A DNA stretch of 64,000 nt. It comes from Membranipora membranacea. Taxonomy: Eukaryota; Bryozoa; Gymnolaemata; Cheilostomatida; Membraniporidae. The notes beneath the pieces were generated by a model. The model was not told the origin of the DNA. It made no database searches and saw only the letters and a program-made list of their open reading frames with translations. Position numbers and translations under genes: made by a program. Shown one piece after another: positions 43,527 through 57,597 of this stretch (its first letter is position 1; each line of letters starts with the position of its first letter). The stretch is from positions 13,099,501 through 13,163,500 of the forward strand of contig OU612070.1 of NCBI GenBank assembly GCA_914767715.1, read 5' to 3'.

Positions 43527-46500
43527 ATGCTTTTTTTTCGGCCAGATCAAAAAATAGATTTGCTTCTAACTAACCTCATAAGGAGGAGCAACTCCTGGTC
43601 ATCTCGAATCTGCAGACCGTTTGGCTCTGCGGCTTTTCGTTCTCCGTCAGCGTCCGTTTTAATTAGGGCCACTTTTGCTATAAAAAAACATGCCAAACGG
43701 CAGCATCGAAAAATTAAATCTCTGTTGGATTCTTATCAAACTCCGACCAGTTCAAGCTCTTATTGCCGTCATTCAACACGCCGAATATTGGAATCCTCGG
43801 ATTAACAGGGGGGTCACAACGCTGACTTGAAAATCCAAAAATTATACCAAGGGAGGGTATCATGCTTTTTTTTCGGCCAGATCAAAAAATAGATTAGCTT
43901 CTAACTAACCTCATAAGGAGGAGCAACTCCTGCTCATCCCGAATCTGCAGACCGTTTGGCTCTGCCGCTTTTCGTTCTCCGTCAGCGTTTGTTTTAATTA
44001 GGGCCACTTTTGCTATAAAAAAACATGCCAAACAGCAGCATCGAAAAATTAAATCTCTGTTGGATTCTTATCAAACTCCGACCAGTTCAAGCTCTTATTG
44101 CCCTCATTCAACACGCCGAATATTGGAATCCTCGGATTAACAGGGGGGTCACAACGCTGAATTGAAAATCCAAAAATTATACCAAGGGAGGGTATCAAGC
44201 TTTTTTTTCGGCCAGATCAAAAAATAGATTTGCTTCTAACTAACCTCATAAGGAGGAGCAACTCCTGCTCATCCCGAATCTGCAGACCGTTTGGCTCTGC
44301 GGCTTTTCGTTCTCCGTCAGCGTCCGTTTTAATTAGGGCCACTTTTGCTATAAAAAAACATGCCAAACGGCAGCATCGAAAAATTAAATCTCTGTTAGAT
44401 TCTTATCAAACTCCGACCAGTTCAAGCTCTTATTGCCCTCATTCAACACGCCGAATATTGGAATCCTCTGATTAACAGGGGGGTCACAACGCTGACTTGA
44501 AAATCCAAAAATTATACCAAGGGAGGGTATCATGCTTTTTTTTCGGCCAGATCAAAAAATAGATTTGCTTCTAACTAACCTCATAAGGAGGAGCAACTCC
44601 TGCTCATCCCGAATCTGCAGACCGTTTGGCTCTGCGGCTTTTCGTTCTCCGTCAGCGTCCGTTTTAATTAGGGCCACTTTTGCTATAAAAAAACATGCCA
44701 AACGGCAGCATCGAAAAATTAAATCTCTGTTGGATTCTTATCAAACTCCGACCAGTTCAAGCTCTTTTTGCCCTCATTCAACACGCCGAATATTGGAATC
44801 CTCGGATTAACAGGGGGGTCACAACGCTGACTTGAAAATCCAAAAATTATACCAAGGGAGGGTATCATGCTTATTTTTCGGCCAGATCAAAAAATAGATT
44901 TGCTTCTAACTAACCTCATAAGGAGGAGCAACTCCTGCTCATCCCGAATCTGCAGACCGTTTGGCTCTGCGGCTTTTCGTTCTCCGTCAGCGTCCGTTTT
45001 AATTAGGGCCACTTTTGCTATAAAAAAACATGCCAAACGGCAGCATCGAAAAATTAAATCTCTGTTGGATTCTTATCAAACTCCGACCAGTTCAAGCTCT
45101 TATTGCCCTCATTCAACACGCCGAATATTGGAATCATCGGATTAACAGGGGGGTCACAACGCTGACTTGAAAATCCAAAAATTATACCAAGGGAGGGTAT
45201 CATGCTTTTTTTTCGGCCAGATCAAAAAATAGATTTGCTTCTAACTAACCTCATAAGGAGGAGCAACTCCTGCTCATCCCGAATCTGCAGACCGTTTGGC
45301 TCTGCGGCTTTTCGTTCTCCGTCAGCGTCCGTTTTAATTAGGGCCACTTTTGCTATAAAAAAACATGCCAAACGGCAGCATCGAAAAATTAAATCTCTGT
45401 TGGATTCTTATCAAACTCCGACCAGTTCAAGCTCTTATTGCCCTCATTCAACACGCCGAATATTGGAATCCTCGGATTAACAGGGGGGTCACAACGCTGA
45501 CTTGAAAATCCAAAAATTATACCAAGGAAGGGTATCATGCTTTTTTTTCAGCCAGATCAAAAAATAGATTTGCTTCTAACTAACCTCATAAGGAGGAGCA
45601 ACTCCTGCTCATCTCGAATCTGCAGACCGTTTGGCTCTGCGGCTTTTCGTTCTCCGTCAGCGTCCGTTTTAATTAGGGCCACTTTTGCTATAAAAAAACA
45701 TGCCAAACGGCAGCATCGAAAAATTAAATCTCTGTTGGATTCCTATCAATCTCCGACCAGTTCAAGCTCTTATTGCCCTCATTCAACACGCCGAATATTG
45801 GAATCCTCGGATTAACAGGGGGGTCACAACGCTGACTTGAAAATCCAAAAATTATACCAAGGGAGGGTATCATGCTTTTTTTTCGGCCAGATCAAAAAAT
45901 AGATTTGCTTCTAACTAACCTCATAAGGAGGAGCAACTCCTGCTCATCCCGAATCTGCAGACCGTTTGGCTCTGCGGCTTTTCGTTCTCCGTCAGCAACC
46001 GTTTTAATTAGGGCCACTATTGCTTTAAAAAAACGTGCCAAACGGCAGCATCGAAAAACTAAATCTCTGTTGGATTCTTATCAAACTCCGACCAGTTCAA
46101 GCTCTTATTGCCCTCATTCAACACGCCGAATATTGGAATCCTCGGATTAACAGGGGGGTCACAACGCTGACTTGAAAATCCAAAAATTATACCAAGGGAG
46201 GGTATCAAGCTTTTTTTTCGGCCAGATCAAAAAATAGATTTGCTTCTAACTAACCTCATAAGGAGGAGCAACTCCTGCTCATCCCGAATCTGCAGACCGT
46301 TTGGCTCTGCGGCTTTTCGTTCTCCGTCAGCGTCCGTTTTAATTAGGGCCACTTTTGCTATAAAAAAACATGCCAAACGGCAGCATCGAAAAATTAAATC
46401 TCTGTTGGATTCTTATCAAACTCCGACCAGTTCAAGCTCTTATTGCCCTCATTCAACACGCCGAATATTGGAATCCTCGGATTAACAGGGGGGTCACAAC

Positions 46501-49500
46501 GCTGACTTGAAAATCCAAAAATTATACCAAGGGAGGGTATCATGCTTTTTTTTCGGCCAGATCAAAAAATAGATTTGCTTCTAACTAACCTCATAAGGAG
46601 GAGCAACTCCTGGTCATCTCGAATCTGCAGACCGTTTGGCTCTGCGGCTTTTCGTTCTCCGTCAGCGTCCGTTTTAATTAGGGCCACTTTTGCTATAAAA
46701 AAACATGCCAAACGGCAGCATCGAAAAATTAAATCTCTGTTGGATTCTTATCAAACTCCGACCAGTTCAAGCTCTTATTGCCGTCATTCAACACACCGAA
46801 TATTGGAATCCTCGGATTAACAGGGGGGTCACAACGCTGACTTGAAAATCCAAAAATTATACCAAGGGAGGGTATCATGCTTTTTTTTCGGCCAGATCAA
46901 AAAATAGATTTGCTTCTAACTAACCTCATAAGGAGGAGCAACTCCTGCTCATCCCGAATCTGCAGACCGTTTGGCTCTGCCGCTTTTCGTTCTCCGTCAG
47001 CGTTTGTTTTAATTAGGGCCACTTTTGCTATAAAAAAACATGCCAAACAGCAGCATCGAAAAATTAAATCTCTGTTGGATTCTTATCAAACTCCGACCAG
47101 TTCAAGCTCTTATTGCCCTCATTCAACACGCCGAATATTGGAATCCTCGGATTAACAGGGGGGTCACAACGCTGACTTGAAAATCCAAAAATTATACCAA
47201 GGGAGGGTATCAAGCTTTTTTTTCGGCCAGATCAAAAAATAGATTTGCTTCTAACTAACCTCATAAGGAGGAGCAACTCCTGCTCATCCCGAATCTGCAG
47301 ACCGTTTGGCTCTGCGGCTTTTCGTTCTCCGTCAGCGTCCGTTTTAATTAGGGCCACTTTTGCTATAAAAAAACATGCCAAACGGCAGCATCGAAAAATT
47401 AAATCTCTGTTAGATTCTTATCAAACTCCGACCAGTTCAAGCTCTTATTGCCCTCATTCAACACGCCGAATATTGGAATCCTCTGATTAACAGGGGGGTC
47501 ACAACGCTGACTTGAAAATCCAAAAATTATACCAAGGGAGGGTATCATGCTTTTTTTTCGGCCAGATCAAAAAATAGATTTGCTTCTAACTAACCTCATA
47601 AGGAGGAGCAACTCCTGCTCATCCCGAATCTGCAGACCGTTTGGCTCTGCGGCTTTTCGTTCTCCGTCAGCGTCCGTTTTAATTAGGGCCACTTTTGCTA
47701 TAAAAAAACATGCCAAACGGCAGCATCGAAAAATTAAATCTCTGTTGGATTCTTATCAAACTCCGACCAGTTCAAGCTCTTTTTGCCCTCATTCAACACG
47801 CCGAATATTGGAATCCTCGGATTAACAGGGGGGTCACAACGCTGACTTGAAAATCCAAAAATTATACCAAGGGAGGGTATCATGCTTTTTTTTCGGCCAG
47901 ATCAAAAAATAGATTTGCTTCTAACTAACCTCATAAGGAGGAGCAACTCCTGCTCATCCCGAATCTGCAGACCGTTTGGCTCTGCGGCTTTTCGTTCTCC
48001 GTCAGCGTCCGTTTTAATTAGGGCCACTTTTGCTATAAAAAAACATGCCAAACGGCAGCATCGAAAAATTAAATCTCTGTTGGATTCTTATCAAACTCCG
48101 ACCAGTTCAAGCTCTTATTGCCCTCATTCAACACGCCGAATATTGGAATCCTCGGATTAACAGGGGGGTCACAACGCTGACTTGAAAATCCAAAAATTAT
48201 ACCAAGGGAGGGTATCATGCTTTTTTTTCGGCCAGATCAAAAAATAGATTTGCTTCTAACTAACCTCATAAGGAGGAGCAACTCCTGCTCATCCCGAATC
48301 TGCAGACCGTTTGGCTCTGCGGCTTTTCGTTCTCCGTCAGCGTCCGTTTTAATTAGGGCCACTTTTGCTATAAAAAAACATGCCAAACGGCAGCATCGAA
48401 AAATTAAATCTCTGTTGGATTCCTATCAATCTCCGACCAGTTCAAGCTCTTATTGCCCTCATTCAACACGCCGAATATTGGAATCCTCGGATTAACAGGG
48501 TGGTCACAACGCTGACTTGAAAATCCAAAAATTATACCAAGGGAGGGTATCATGCTTTTTTTTCGGCCAGATCAAAAAATAGATTTGCTTCTAACTAACC
48601 TCATATGGAGGAGCAACTCCTGCTCATCCCGAATCTGCAGACCGTTTGGCTCTGCGGCTTTTCGTTCTCCGTCAGCAACCGTTTTAATTAGGGCCACTAT
48701 TGCTTTAAAAAAACATGCCAAACGGCAGCATCGAAAAACTAAATCTCTGTTGGATTCTTATCAAACTCCGACCAGTTCAAGCTCTTATTGCCCTCATTCA
48801 ACACGCCGAATATTGGAATCCTCGGATTAACAGGGGGGTCACAACGCTGACTTGAAAATCCATAAATTATACCAAGGGAGGGTATCATGCTTTTTTTTCG
48901 GCCAGATCAAAAAATAGATTTGCTTCTAACTAACCTCATAAGGAGGAGCAACTCCTGCTCATCCCGAATCTGCAGACCGTTTGGCTCTGCGGCTTTTCGT
49001 TCTCCGTCAGCGTCCGTTTTAATTAGGGCCACTTTTGCTATAAAAAAACATGCCAAACGGCAGCATCGAAAAATTAAATCTCTGTTAGATTCTTATCAAA
49101 CTCCGACCAGTTCAAGCTCTTATTGCCCTCATTCAACACGCCGAATATTGGAATCCTCTGATTAACAGGGGGGTCACAACGCTGACTTGAAAATCCAAAA
49201 ATTATACCAAGGGAGGGTATCATGCTTTTTGTTCGGCCAGATCAAAAAATAGATTTGCTTCTAACTAACCTCATAAGGAGGAGCAACTCCTGCTCATCCC
49301 GAATCTGCAGACCGTTTGGCTCTGCGGCTTTTCGTTCTCCGTCAGCGTCCGTTTTAATTAGGGCCACTTTTGCTATAAAAAAACATGCCAAACGGCAGCA
49401 TCGAAAAATTAAATCTCTGTTGGATTCTTATCAAACTCCGACCAGTTCAAGCTCTTTTTGCCCTCATTCAACACGCCGAATATTGGAATCCTCGGATTAA

Positions 49501-52500
49501 CAGGGGGGTCACAACGCTGACTTGAAAATCCAAAAATTATACCAAGGGAGGGTATCATGCTTTTTTTTCGGCCAGATCAAAAAATAGATTTGCTTCTAAC
49601 TAACCTCATAAGGAGGAGCAACTCCTGCTCATCCCGAATCTGCAGACCGTTTGGCTCTGCGGCTTTTCGTTCTCCGTCAGCGTCCGTTTTAATTAGGGCC
49701 ACTTTTGCTATAAAAAAACATGCCAAACGGCAGCATCGAAAAATTAAATCTCTGTTGGATTCTTATCAAACTCCGACCAGTTCAAGCTCTTATTGCCCTC
49801 ATTCAACACGCCGAATATTGGAATCCTCGGATTAACAGGGGGGGTCACAACGCTGACTTGAAAATCCAAAAATTATACCAAGGGAGGGTATCATGCTTTT
49901 TTTTCGGCCAGATCAAAAAATAGATTTGCTTCTAACTAACCTCATAAGGAGGAGCAACTCCTGCTCATCCCGAATCTGCAGACCGTTTGGCTCTGCGGCT
50001 TTTCGTTCTCCGTCAGCGTCCGTTTTAATTAGGGCCACTTTTGCTATAAAAAAACATGCCAAACGGCAGCATCGAAAAATTAAATCTCTGTTGGATTCTT
50101 ATCAAACTCCGACCAGTTCAAGCTCTTATTGCCCTCATTCAACACGCCGAATATTGGAATCCTCGGATTAACAGGGGGGTCACAACGCTGACTTGAAAAT
50201 CCAAAAATTATACCAAGGAAGGGTATCATGCTTTTTTTTCGGCCAGATCAAAAAATAGATTTGCTTCTAACTAACCTCATAAGGAGGAGCAACTCCTGCT
50301 CATCTCGAATCTGCAGACCGTTTGGCTCTGCGGCTTTTCGTTCTCCGTCAGCGTCCGTTTTAATTAGGGCCACTATTGCTTTAAAAAAACGTGCCAAACG
50401 GCAGCATCGAAAAACTAAATCTCTGTTGGATTCTTATCAAACTCCGACCAGTTCAAGCTCTTATTGCCCTCATTCAACACGCCGAATATTGGAATCCTCG
50501 GATTAACAGGGGGGTCACAACGCTGACTTGAAAATCCAAAAATTATACCAAGGGAGGGTATCAAGCTTTTTTTTCGGCCAGATCAAAAAATAGATTTGCT
50601 TCTAACTAACCTCATAAGGAGGAGCAACTCCTGCTCATCCCGAATCTGCAGACCGTTTGGCTCTGCGGCTTTTCGTTCTCCGTCAGCGTCCGTTTTAATT
50701 AGGGCCACTTTTGCTATAAAAAAACATGCCAAACGGCAGCATCGAAAAATTAAATCTCTGTTGGATTCTTATCAAACTCCGACCAGTTCAAGCTCTTATT
50801 GCCCTCATTCAACACGCCGAATATTGGAATCCTCGGATTAACAGGGGGGTCACAACGCTGACTTGAAAATCCAAAAATTATACCAAGGGAGGGTATCATG
50901 CTTTTTTTTCGGCCAGATCAAAAAATAGATTTGCTTCTAACTAACCTCATAAGGAGGAGCAACTCCTGGTCATCTCGAATCTGCAGACCGTTTGGCTCTG
51001 CGGCTTTTCGTTCTCCGTCAGCGTCCGTTTTAATTAGGGCCACTTTTGCTATAAAAAAACATGCCAAACGGCAGCATCGAAAAATTAAATCTCTGTTGGA
51101 TTCTTATCAAACTCCGACCAGTTCAAGCTCTTATTGCCGTCATTCAACACACCGAATATTGGAATCCTCGGATTAACAGGGGGGTCACAACGCTGACTTG
51201 AAAATCCAAAAATTATACCAAGGGAGGGTATCATGCTTTTTTTTCGGCCAGATCAAAAAATAGATTTGCTTCTAACTAACCTCATAAGGAGGAGCAACTC
51301 CTGCTCATCCCGAATCTGCAGACCGTTTGGCTCTGCCGCTTTTCGTTCTCCGTCAGCGTTTGTTTTAATTAGGGCCACTTTTGCTATAAAAAAACATGCC
51401 AAACAGCAGCATCGAAAAATTAAATCTCTGTTGGATTCTTATCAAACTCCGACCAGTTCAAGCTCTTATTGCCCTCATTCAACACGCCGAATATTGGAAT
51501 CCTCGGATTAACAGGGGGGTCACAACGCTGACTTGAAAATCCAAAAATTATACCAAGGGAGGGTATCAAGCTTTTTTTTCGGCCAGATCAAAAAATAGAT
51601 TTGCTTCTAACTAACCTCATAAGGAGGAGCAACTCCTGCTCATCCCGAATCTGCAGACCGTTTGGCTCTGCGGCTTTTCGTTCTCCGTCAGCGTCCGTTT
51701 TAATTAGGGCCACTTTTGCTATAAAAAAACATGCCAAACGGCAGCATCGAAAAATTAAATCTCTGTTAGATTCTTATCAAACTCCGACCAGTTCAAGCTC
51801 TTATTGCCCTCATTCAACACGCCGAATATTGGAATCCTCTGATTAACAGGGGGGTCACAACGCTGACTTGAAAATCCAAAAATTATACCAAGGGAGGGTA
51901 TCATGCTTTTTTTTCGGCCAGATCAAAAAATAGATTTGCTTCTAACTAACCTCATAAGGAGGAGCAACTCCTGCTCATCCCGAATCTGCAGACCGTTTGG
52001 CTCTGCGGCTTTTCGTTCTCCGTCAGCGTCCGTTTTAATTAGGGCCACTTTTGCTATAAAAAAACATGCCAAACGGCAGCATCGAAAAAGTAAATCTCTG
52101 TTGGATTCTTATCAAACTCCGACCAGTTCAAGCTCTTTTTGCCCTCATTCAACACGCCGAATATTGGAATCCTCGGATTAACAGGGGGGTCACAACGCTG
52201 ACTTGAAAATCCAAAAATTATACCAAGGGAGGGTATCATGCTTTTTTTTCGGCCAGATCAAAAAATAGATTTGCTTCTAACTAACCTCATAAGGAGGAGC
52301 AACTCCTGCTCATCCCGAATCTGCAGACCGTTTGGCTCTGCGGCTTTTCGTTCTCCGTCAGCGTCCGTTTTAATTAGGGCCACTTTTGCTATAAAAAAAC
52401 ATGCCAAACGGCAGCATCGAAAAATTAAATCTCTGTTGGATTCTTATCAAACTCCGACCAGTTCAAGCTCTTATTGCCCTCATTCAACACGCCGAATATT

Positions 52501-53521
52501 GGAATCCTCGGATTAACAGGGGGGTCACAACGCTGACTTGAAAATCCAAAAATTATACCAAGGGAGGGTATCATGCTTTTTTTTCGGCCAGATCAAAAAA
52601 TAGATTTGCTTCTAACTAACCTCATAAGGAGGAGCAACTCCTGCTCATCCCGAATCTGCAGACCGTTTGGCTCTGCGGCTTTTCGTTCTCCGTCAGCGTC
52701 CGTTTTAATTAGGGCCACTTTTGCTATAAAAAAACATGCCAAACGGCAGCATCGAAAAATTAAATCTCTGTTGGATTCCTATCAATCTCCGACCAGTTCA
52801 AGCTCTTATTGCCCTCATTCAACACGCCGAATATTGGAATCCTCGGATTAACAGGGTGGTCACAACGCTGACTTGAAAATCCAAAAATTATACCAAGGGA
52901 GGGTATCATGCTTTTTTTTCGGCCAGATCAAAAAATAGATTTGCTTCTAACTAACCTCATATGGAGGAGCAACTCCTGCTCATCCCGAATCTGCAGACCG
53001 TTTGGCTCTGCGGCTTTTCGTTCTCCGTCAGCAACCGTTTTAATTAGGGCCGCTATTGCTTTAAAAAAACATGCCAAACGGCAGCATCGAAAAACTAAAT
53101 CTCTGTTGGATTCTTATCAAACTCCGACCAGTCCAAGCTCTTATTGCCCTCATTCAACACGCCGAATATTGGAATCCTCGGATTAACAGGGGGGTCACAA
53201 CGCTGACTTGAAAATCCATAAATTATACCAAGGGAGGGTATCATGCTTTTTTTTCGGCCAGATCAAAAAATAGATTTGCTTCTAACTAACCTCATAAGGA
53301 GGAGCAACTCCTGCTCATCCCGAATCTGCAGACCGTTTGGCTCTGCGGCTTTTCGTTCTCCGTCAGCGTCCGTTTTAATTAGGGCCACTTTTGCTATAAA
53401 AAAACATGCCAAACGGCAGCATCGAAAAATTAAATCTCTGTTGGATTCTTATCAAACTCCGACCAGTTCAAGCTCTTATTGCCCTCATTCAACACGCCGA
53501 ATATTGGAATCCTCGGATCAA
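43527..53521 (+). repeat. Higher-order repeats of 9 and 13 monomers
   Basis: A four-monomer cassette (TCCTGGTCATC unit; CTCTGCCGCTTTTC unit; AAGCTTTTTTTTC unit with GTTAGATTC; CTCTTTTTGCCC unit) occurs at 43527, 46542 and 50898. 46542 is 3015 bp (9 monomers) from the first and 4356 bp (13 monomers) from the third. The larger block 45872-49165 is matched unit by unit at 50228-53521, including the GTCAGCAACCG/TATTGCTTTAAA variants and the CAGGGTGGTCACA variant. Confidence 0.8.
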
Positions 53522-56500
53522 CAGGGGGGTCACAACGCTGACTTGAAAATCCAAAAATTATACCAAGGGAGGGTATCATGCTTTTTTTTCGGCCAGATCA
53601 AAAAATAGATTTGCTTCTAACTAACCTCATAAGGAGGAGCAACTCCTGCTCATCTCGAATCTGCAGACCGTTTGGCTCTGCGGCTTTTCGTTCTCCGTCA
53701 GCGTCCGTTTTAATTAGGGCCACTTTTGCTATACAAAAACATGCCAAACGGCAGCATCGAAAAATTAAATCTCTGTTGGATTCCTATCAATCTCCGACCA
53801 GTTCAAGCTCTTATTGCCCTCATTCAACACGCCGAATATTGGAATCCTCGGATTAACAGGGGGGTCACAACGCTGACTTGAAAATCCAAAAATTATACCA
53901 AGGGAGGGTATCATGCTTTTTTTTCGGCCAGATCAAAAAATAGATTTGCTTCTAACTAACCTCATAAGGAGGAGCAACTCCTGCTCATCCGGAATCTGCA
54001 GACCGTTTGGCTCTGCGGCTTTTCGTTCTCCGTCAGCGTCCGTTTTAATTAGGGCCACTTTTGCTATAAAAAAACATGCCAAACGGCAGCATCGAAAAAT
54101 TAAATCTCTGTTGGATTCCTATCAATCTCCGACCAGTTCAAGCTCTTATTGCCCTCATTCAACACGCCGAATATTGGAATCCTCGGATTAACAGGGGGGT
54201 CACAACGCTGACTTGAAAATCCAAAAATTATACCAAGGGAGGGTATCATGCTTTTTTTTCGGCCAGATCAAAAAATAGATTTGCTTCTAACTAACCTCAT
54301 AAGGAGGAGCAACTCCTGCTCATCTCGAATCTGCAGACCGTTTGGCTCTGCGGCTTTTCGTTCTCCGTCAGCAACCGTTTTAATTAGGGCCACTTTTGCT
54401 ATAAAAAAACATGCCAAACGGCAGCATCGAAAAATTAAATCTCTGTTGGATTCCTATCAATCTCCGACCAGTTCAAGCTCTTATTGCCCTCATTCAACAC
54501 GCCGAATATTGGAATCCTCGGATTAACAGGGGGGTCACAACGCTGACTTGAAAATCCAAAAATTATACCAAGGGAGGGTATCATGCTTTTTTTTCGGCCA
54601 GATCAAAAAATAGATTTGCTTCTAACTAACCTCATAAGGAGGAGCAACTCCTGCTCATCCCGAATCTGCAGACCGTTTGGCTCTGCGGCTTTTCGTTCTC
54701 CGTCAGCAACCGTTTTAAATAGGGCCACTTTTGCTTAAAAAAAACATGCCAAATGGCAGCATCGAAAAACTAAATCTCTGTTGGATTCTTATCAAACTCC
54801 GACCAGTTCAAGCTCTTATTGCCCTCATTCAACACGCCGAATATTGGAATCCTCGGATTAACAGGGGGGTCACAACGCTGACTTGAAAATCCAAAAATTA
54901 TACCAAGGGAGGGTATCATGCTTTTTTTCGGCCAGATCAAAAAATAGATTTGCTTCTAACTAACCTCATAAGGAGGAGCAACTCCTGCTCATCCCGAATC
55001 TGCAGACCGTTTGGCTCTGCGGCTTTTCGTTCTCCGTCAGCGTCCGTTTTAATTAGGGCCACTTTTGCTATAAAAAAACATGCCAAACGGCAGCATCGAA
55101 AAATTAAATCTCTGTTGGATTCTTATCAAACTCCGACCAGTTCAAGCTCTTATTGCCCTCATTCAACACGCTGAATATTGGAATCCTCGGATTAACAGGG
55201 GGGTCACAACGCTGACTTGAAAATCCAAAAATTATACCAAGGGAGGGTATCATGCTTTTTTTTCGGCCAGATCAAAAAATAGATTTGCTTCTAACTAACC
55301 TCATAAGGAGGAGCAACTCCTGCTCATCTCGAATCTGCAGACCGTATGGCTCTGCGGCTTTTCGTTCTCCGTCAGCGTCCGTTTTAATTAGGGCCACTTT
55401 TGCTATAAAAAAACATGCCAAACGGCAGCATCGAAAAATTAAATCTCTGTTGGATTCTTATCAAACTCCGACCAGTTCAAGCTCTTATTGCCCTCATTCA
55501 ACACGCCGAATATTGGAATCCTCGGATTAACAGGGGGGTCACAACGCTGACTTGAAAATCCAAAAATTATACCAAGGGAGGGTATCATGCTTTTTTTTCG
55601 GCCAGATCAAAAAATAGATTTGCTTCTAACTAACCTCATAAGGAGGAGCAACTCCTGCTCATCCCGAATCTGCAGACCGTTTGGCTCTGCGGCTTTTCGT
55701 TCTCCGTCAGCGTCCGTTTTAATTAGGGCCACTTTTGCTATAAAAAAACACGCCAAACGGCAGCATCGAAAAATTAAATCTCTGTTGGATTCTTATCAAA
55801 CTCCGACCAGTTCAAGCTCTTATTGCCCTCATTCAACACGCCGAATATTGGAATCCTCGGATTAACAGGGGGGTCACAACGCTGACTTGAAAATCCAAAA
55901 ATTATACCAAGGGAGGGTATCATGCTTTTTTTTCGGCCAGATCAAAAAATAGATTTGCTTCTAACTAACCTCATAAGGAGGAGCAACTCCTGCTCATCCC
56001 GAATCTGCAGACCGTTTGGCTCTGCGGCTTTTCGTTCTCTGTCAGCGTCCGTTTTAATTAGGGCCACTTTTGCTTTAAAAAAACATGCCAAACGGCAGCA
56101 TCGAAAAATTAAATCTCTGTTGGATTCTTATCAAACTCCGACCAGTTCAAGCTCTTATTGCCCTCATTCAACACGCCGAATATTGGAATCCTCGGATTAA
56201 CAGGGGGGTCACAACGATGACTTGAAAATCCAAAAATTATACCAAGGGAGGGTATCATGCTTTTTTTTCGGCCAGATCAAAAAATAGATTTGCTTCTAAC
56301 TAACCTCATAAGGAGGAGCAACTCCTGCTCATCCCGAATCTGCAGACCGTTTGGCTCTGCGGCTTTTTCGTTCTCCGTCAGCGTCCGTTTTAATTAGGGC
56401 CACTTTTGCTATAAAAAAACATGCCAAACGGCAGCATCGAAAAATTAAATCTCTGTTGGATTCTTATCAAACTCCGACCAGTTCAAGCTCTTATTGCCCT

Positions 56501-57597
56501 CATTCAACACGCCGAATATTGGAATCCTCGGATTAACAGGGGGGTCACAACGCTGACTTGAAAATCCAAAAATTATACCAAGGGAGGGTATCATGCTTTT
56601 TTTTCGGCCAGATCAAAAAATAGATTTGCTTCTAACTAACCTCATAAGGAGGAGCAACTCCTGCTCATCCCGAATCTGCAGACCGTTTGGCTCTGCGTCT
56701 TTTCGTTCTCCGTCAGCGTCCGTTTTAATTAGGGCCACTTTTGCTTTAAAAAAACATGCCAAACGGCAGCATCGAAAAATTAAATCTCTGTTGGATTCTT
56801 ATCAAACTCCGACCAGTTCAAGCTCTTATTGCCCTCATTCAACACGCCGAATATTGGAATCCTCGGATTAACAGGGGGGTCACAACGCTGACTTGAAAAT
56901 CCAAAAATTATACCAAGGGAGGGTATCATGCTTTTTTTTCGGCCAGATCAAAAAATAGATTTGCTTCTAACTAACCTCATAAGGAGGAGCAACTCCTGCT
57001 CATCCCGAATCTGCAGACCGTTTGGCTCTGCGGCTTTTCGTTCTCCGTCGGCGTCCGTTTTAATTAGGGCCAGTTTTGCTTTAAAAAAACATGCCAAACG
57101 GCAGCATCGAAAAATTAAATCTCAGTTGGATTCCTATCAATCTCCGACCAGTTCAAGCTCTTATTGCCCTCATTCAACACGCCGAATATTGGAATCCTCG
57201 GATTAACAGGGGGGTCACAACGCTGACTTGAAAATCCAAAAATTATACCAAGGGAGGGTATCTTGCTTTTTTTTCGGCCAGATCAAAAAATAGATTTGCT
57301 TCTAACTAACCTCATAAGGAGGAGCAACTCCTGCTCATCTCGAATCTGCAGACCGTTTGGCTCTGCGGCTTTTCGTTCTCCGTCAGCGTCCGTTTTAATT
57401 AGGGCCACTTTTGCTATAAAAAAACATGTCAAACGGCAGCATCGAAAAATTAAATCTCTGTTGGATTCTTATCAAACTCCGACCAGTTCAAGCTCTTATT
57501 GCCCTCATTCAACACGCCGAATATTGGAATCCTCGGATTAACAGGGGGGTCACAACGCTGACTTGAAAATCCAAAAATTATACCAAGGGAGGGTATC

